Both the position numbers and the translations under genes were made by a program. Shown here piece after piece: positions 62,878-64,000 of a stretch of DNA of 64,000 nucleotides. The notes below the pieces were generated by a model. It was not told the origin of the DNA, did no database searches, and was given only the letters and a program-made list of their open reading frames with translations. The DNA is from Xanthomonas hortorum pv. pelargonii (GTDB taxonomy: Bacteria; Pseudomonadota; Gammaproteobacteria; Xanthomonadales; Xanthomonadaceae). The stretch spans positions 5,150,438-5,214,437 of the forward strand of contig NZ_CP098604.1 of the NCBI RefSeq assembly GCF_024499015.1. Reading direction: 5' to 3'. Each line of letters begins with the position of its first letter. Position 1 is the first letter of the stretch.

Positions 62878-63194
62878 GAGCCGGCTCCCAGCTGATCAGC
62901 GACGGTTTTCGGAATGATGAAGACCTTCCATGCCATCTGCACGGTCAGCGCAGATAGCACCATCGACATAGCTTGCCCAACGCCGAGATAGCCCAGGAAG
63001 TCCATTGCAGGACCGGAAAGGCCAGATGCCTGCTCGGTGATGACTTCCTTCAATCTTGGCAGCACGGCTTCGAAGGAAACGATGGTGAGACCGAAGCTCG
63101 ACAAGATTTTGCCAACAATGCCGGCTGCAATGTCCTTCAACTTGCCGAAGAAAAAGAAAATGCCCTTGGTGATCCACTCCCAGACCATGCCCAT
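62874..63194 (-). CDS. minor coat protein (gVI-like), prophage 2
   Basis: 106 residues, identical in translation to the prophage 1 gene (MGMVWEWITKGIFFFFGKLK to KTVADQLGAGS). Overlaps gI by 4 nt. Confidence 0.8.
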   Translation of the reverse strand: MGMVWEWITKGIFFFFGKLKDIAAGIVGKILSSFGLTIVSFEAVLPRLKEVITEQASGLSGPAMDFLGYLGVGQAMSMVLSALTVQMAWKVFIIPKTVADQLGAGS

Positions 63195-63195
63195 A

Positions 63196-64000
63196 TCAGC
63201 CCATCCATCCCATGAGAATTTTTACAGCGAGGTACGCGCCGAAGAGCAACACCAGCGCACGGAGAATTGCAGCAGCACGACAGAAATAGGGAAGTCACCA
63301 CCGCTAATCGTCTTGCCCATGATGATGAAGCTAGGAGGCTCAGGGCAGCTGCCGCCGCCGAAAATATTCTCTCTATCCAGCTTGTCAGTAGAGAAGCGAA
63401 TACCGAAGCGTTTAGCGCCGTCCACGTCAGATTTCCCATCGCCAGGATCGGTAGCGTTGCCACTGCCCTCAAGCGCGTCGGCAACGCCGTTGCCATTCTT
63501 GTCGGTGTTGTTGCCGGATGACGTGTCGCCCTTGGCGATCTTTTCGAGTGCACAGGTTGAGCGCCACTGCTGCATCAACTGTGCGTACTCCATTGCATCG
63601 CATGCCTTGCCGGTGCACACCGGAACAGCAGTACATGCGCCGCCGCTGATGTTCTGACTACGACGCGTATTGCAGTCGATGCGCCACTGAATTTTCACTT
63701 GGATGCATTGGATCGCGCTGCCGCTACAGGTGGGAGGCGTCTCGCAGCTTTCGCCGCCTGATGCCTCATCTTTTTGCCTTCACCACCCTCGCCTTCGCCC
63801 TCGCCTTCTTCATCGCCTTCGCCGTCACCATCGGCGTCCTTTTGCACGTGCCATCTTTGCCGGGTGCTTCACCCTTAGCGCACTGACCCTCACCGGGAAG
63901 GCACTTGCCAGCAGGCGACATGATCGTGCCGGGTGGGCATTCCTCTTTTCAGGTGCGCAATAGAGCGCTCCCTGTGCCACAGCACCAGGAGTTGACGCCT
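63196..64000 (-). CDS. adsorption protein (gIII-like), prophage 2, partial and frameshifted
   Basis: C-terminal part only; the start lies beyond the window. All four homopolymer shifts of the prophage 1 gene are repeated at the mirrored positions. One clear difference near the anchor changes the LLLL-type stretch (CTGTTGTTGCTC) to LVLL (CTGGTGTTGCTC), so the copies are distinct loci. Confidence 0.78.

Larger units (their letters stand above)
56574..64000. repeat. large inverted repeat of two prophage modules
   Basis: Arm 1 about 56574-59520 (+), arm 2 about 61054-64000 (-), spacer about 1.5 kb. Every matched gene boundary sums to 120574, so there are no net indels over about 3 kb. Differences are a few substitutions, becoming frequent in the last 450 bp of traX. 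Arm 2 runs off the window. Confidence 0.9.
60513..64000 (-). mobile_element. filamentous prophage 2, inverted, continuing beyond window
   Basis: Reading leftward: gIII (partial), gVI, gI, traX, hairpin, then a reverse-strand gene and the junction site. The structural genes run opposite to prophage 1. Its replication genes and other end lie outside the window. Confidence 0.85.

Overview
The window looks like a chromosomal segment of a plant-associated Xanthomonas. The evidence is GC-rich gammaproteobacterial coding, a HrpX-type PIP box in front of a type III effector-like gene, Cf/XacF1-like filamentous prophages, and a dif-like XerCD site, which would place the segment near the replication terminus. 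Family names come from motif recognition in the translations; no database search was run.

Layout. 1-7 kb: two converging autotransporters, an adhesin-like one (+, 5' end missing) and a subtilase (-). 7.7-13.3 kb: an exported protein, then a minus-strand set of MipA/OmpV protein, LpxO-like hydroxylase, OmpR-type regulator and histidine kinase, then an orphan antitoxin-like domain. 13.4-15.5 kb: FAD monooxygenase and MarR regulator sharing a GTGC-N5-GCAC operator motif. 15.7-18.7 kb: a translationally coupled operon of acyl-CoA dehydrogenase-like protein, PIG-L deacetylase, NodS-like methyltransferase and family 2 glycosyltransferase. 18.8-36.9 kb: mostly core genes (two-component systems, PQQ-type sugar dehydrogenase, universal stress protein, bestrophin, Gfo/Idh/MocA oxidoreductase, a three-gene YdjGHI-like membrane module, a chemoreceptor, an NmrA-like protein, a LysR regulator). 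37-40.2 kb: a hydrolase/GMC oxidoreductase pair cut by insertion-sequence debris and a small Tn3-type inverted-repeat element.

40.2-52.3 kb is accessory DNA: two related N-myristoylation-motif effector genes with a tnpA relic between them, then a Tn3-family transposon of the tyrosine-recombinase (TnpS/TnpT) type. A Gabija anti-phage pair (gajA, gajB) and a MerR regulator lie between the presumed resolution site and tnpS-tnpA. 52.5-64 kb: two filamentous prophages in opposite orientation, meeting at a hybrid dif-like site near 60.52 kb. Their gIII-traX modules form a nearly identical inverted repeat of about 3 kb per arm. In prophage 1 the regulator gene runs across the attachment core, so integration changes its C-terminus.

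Many genes are broken by single-base shifts, mostly at short homopolymers: subtilase, regulator/kinase, small secreted protein, hydrolase, effector 2, tnpA, phage gII, gIII (four) and gI. The phage shifts are the same in both prophage copies. Systematic sequencing error is at least as likely as gene decay, so these genes are annotated as full-length with the shift noted.
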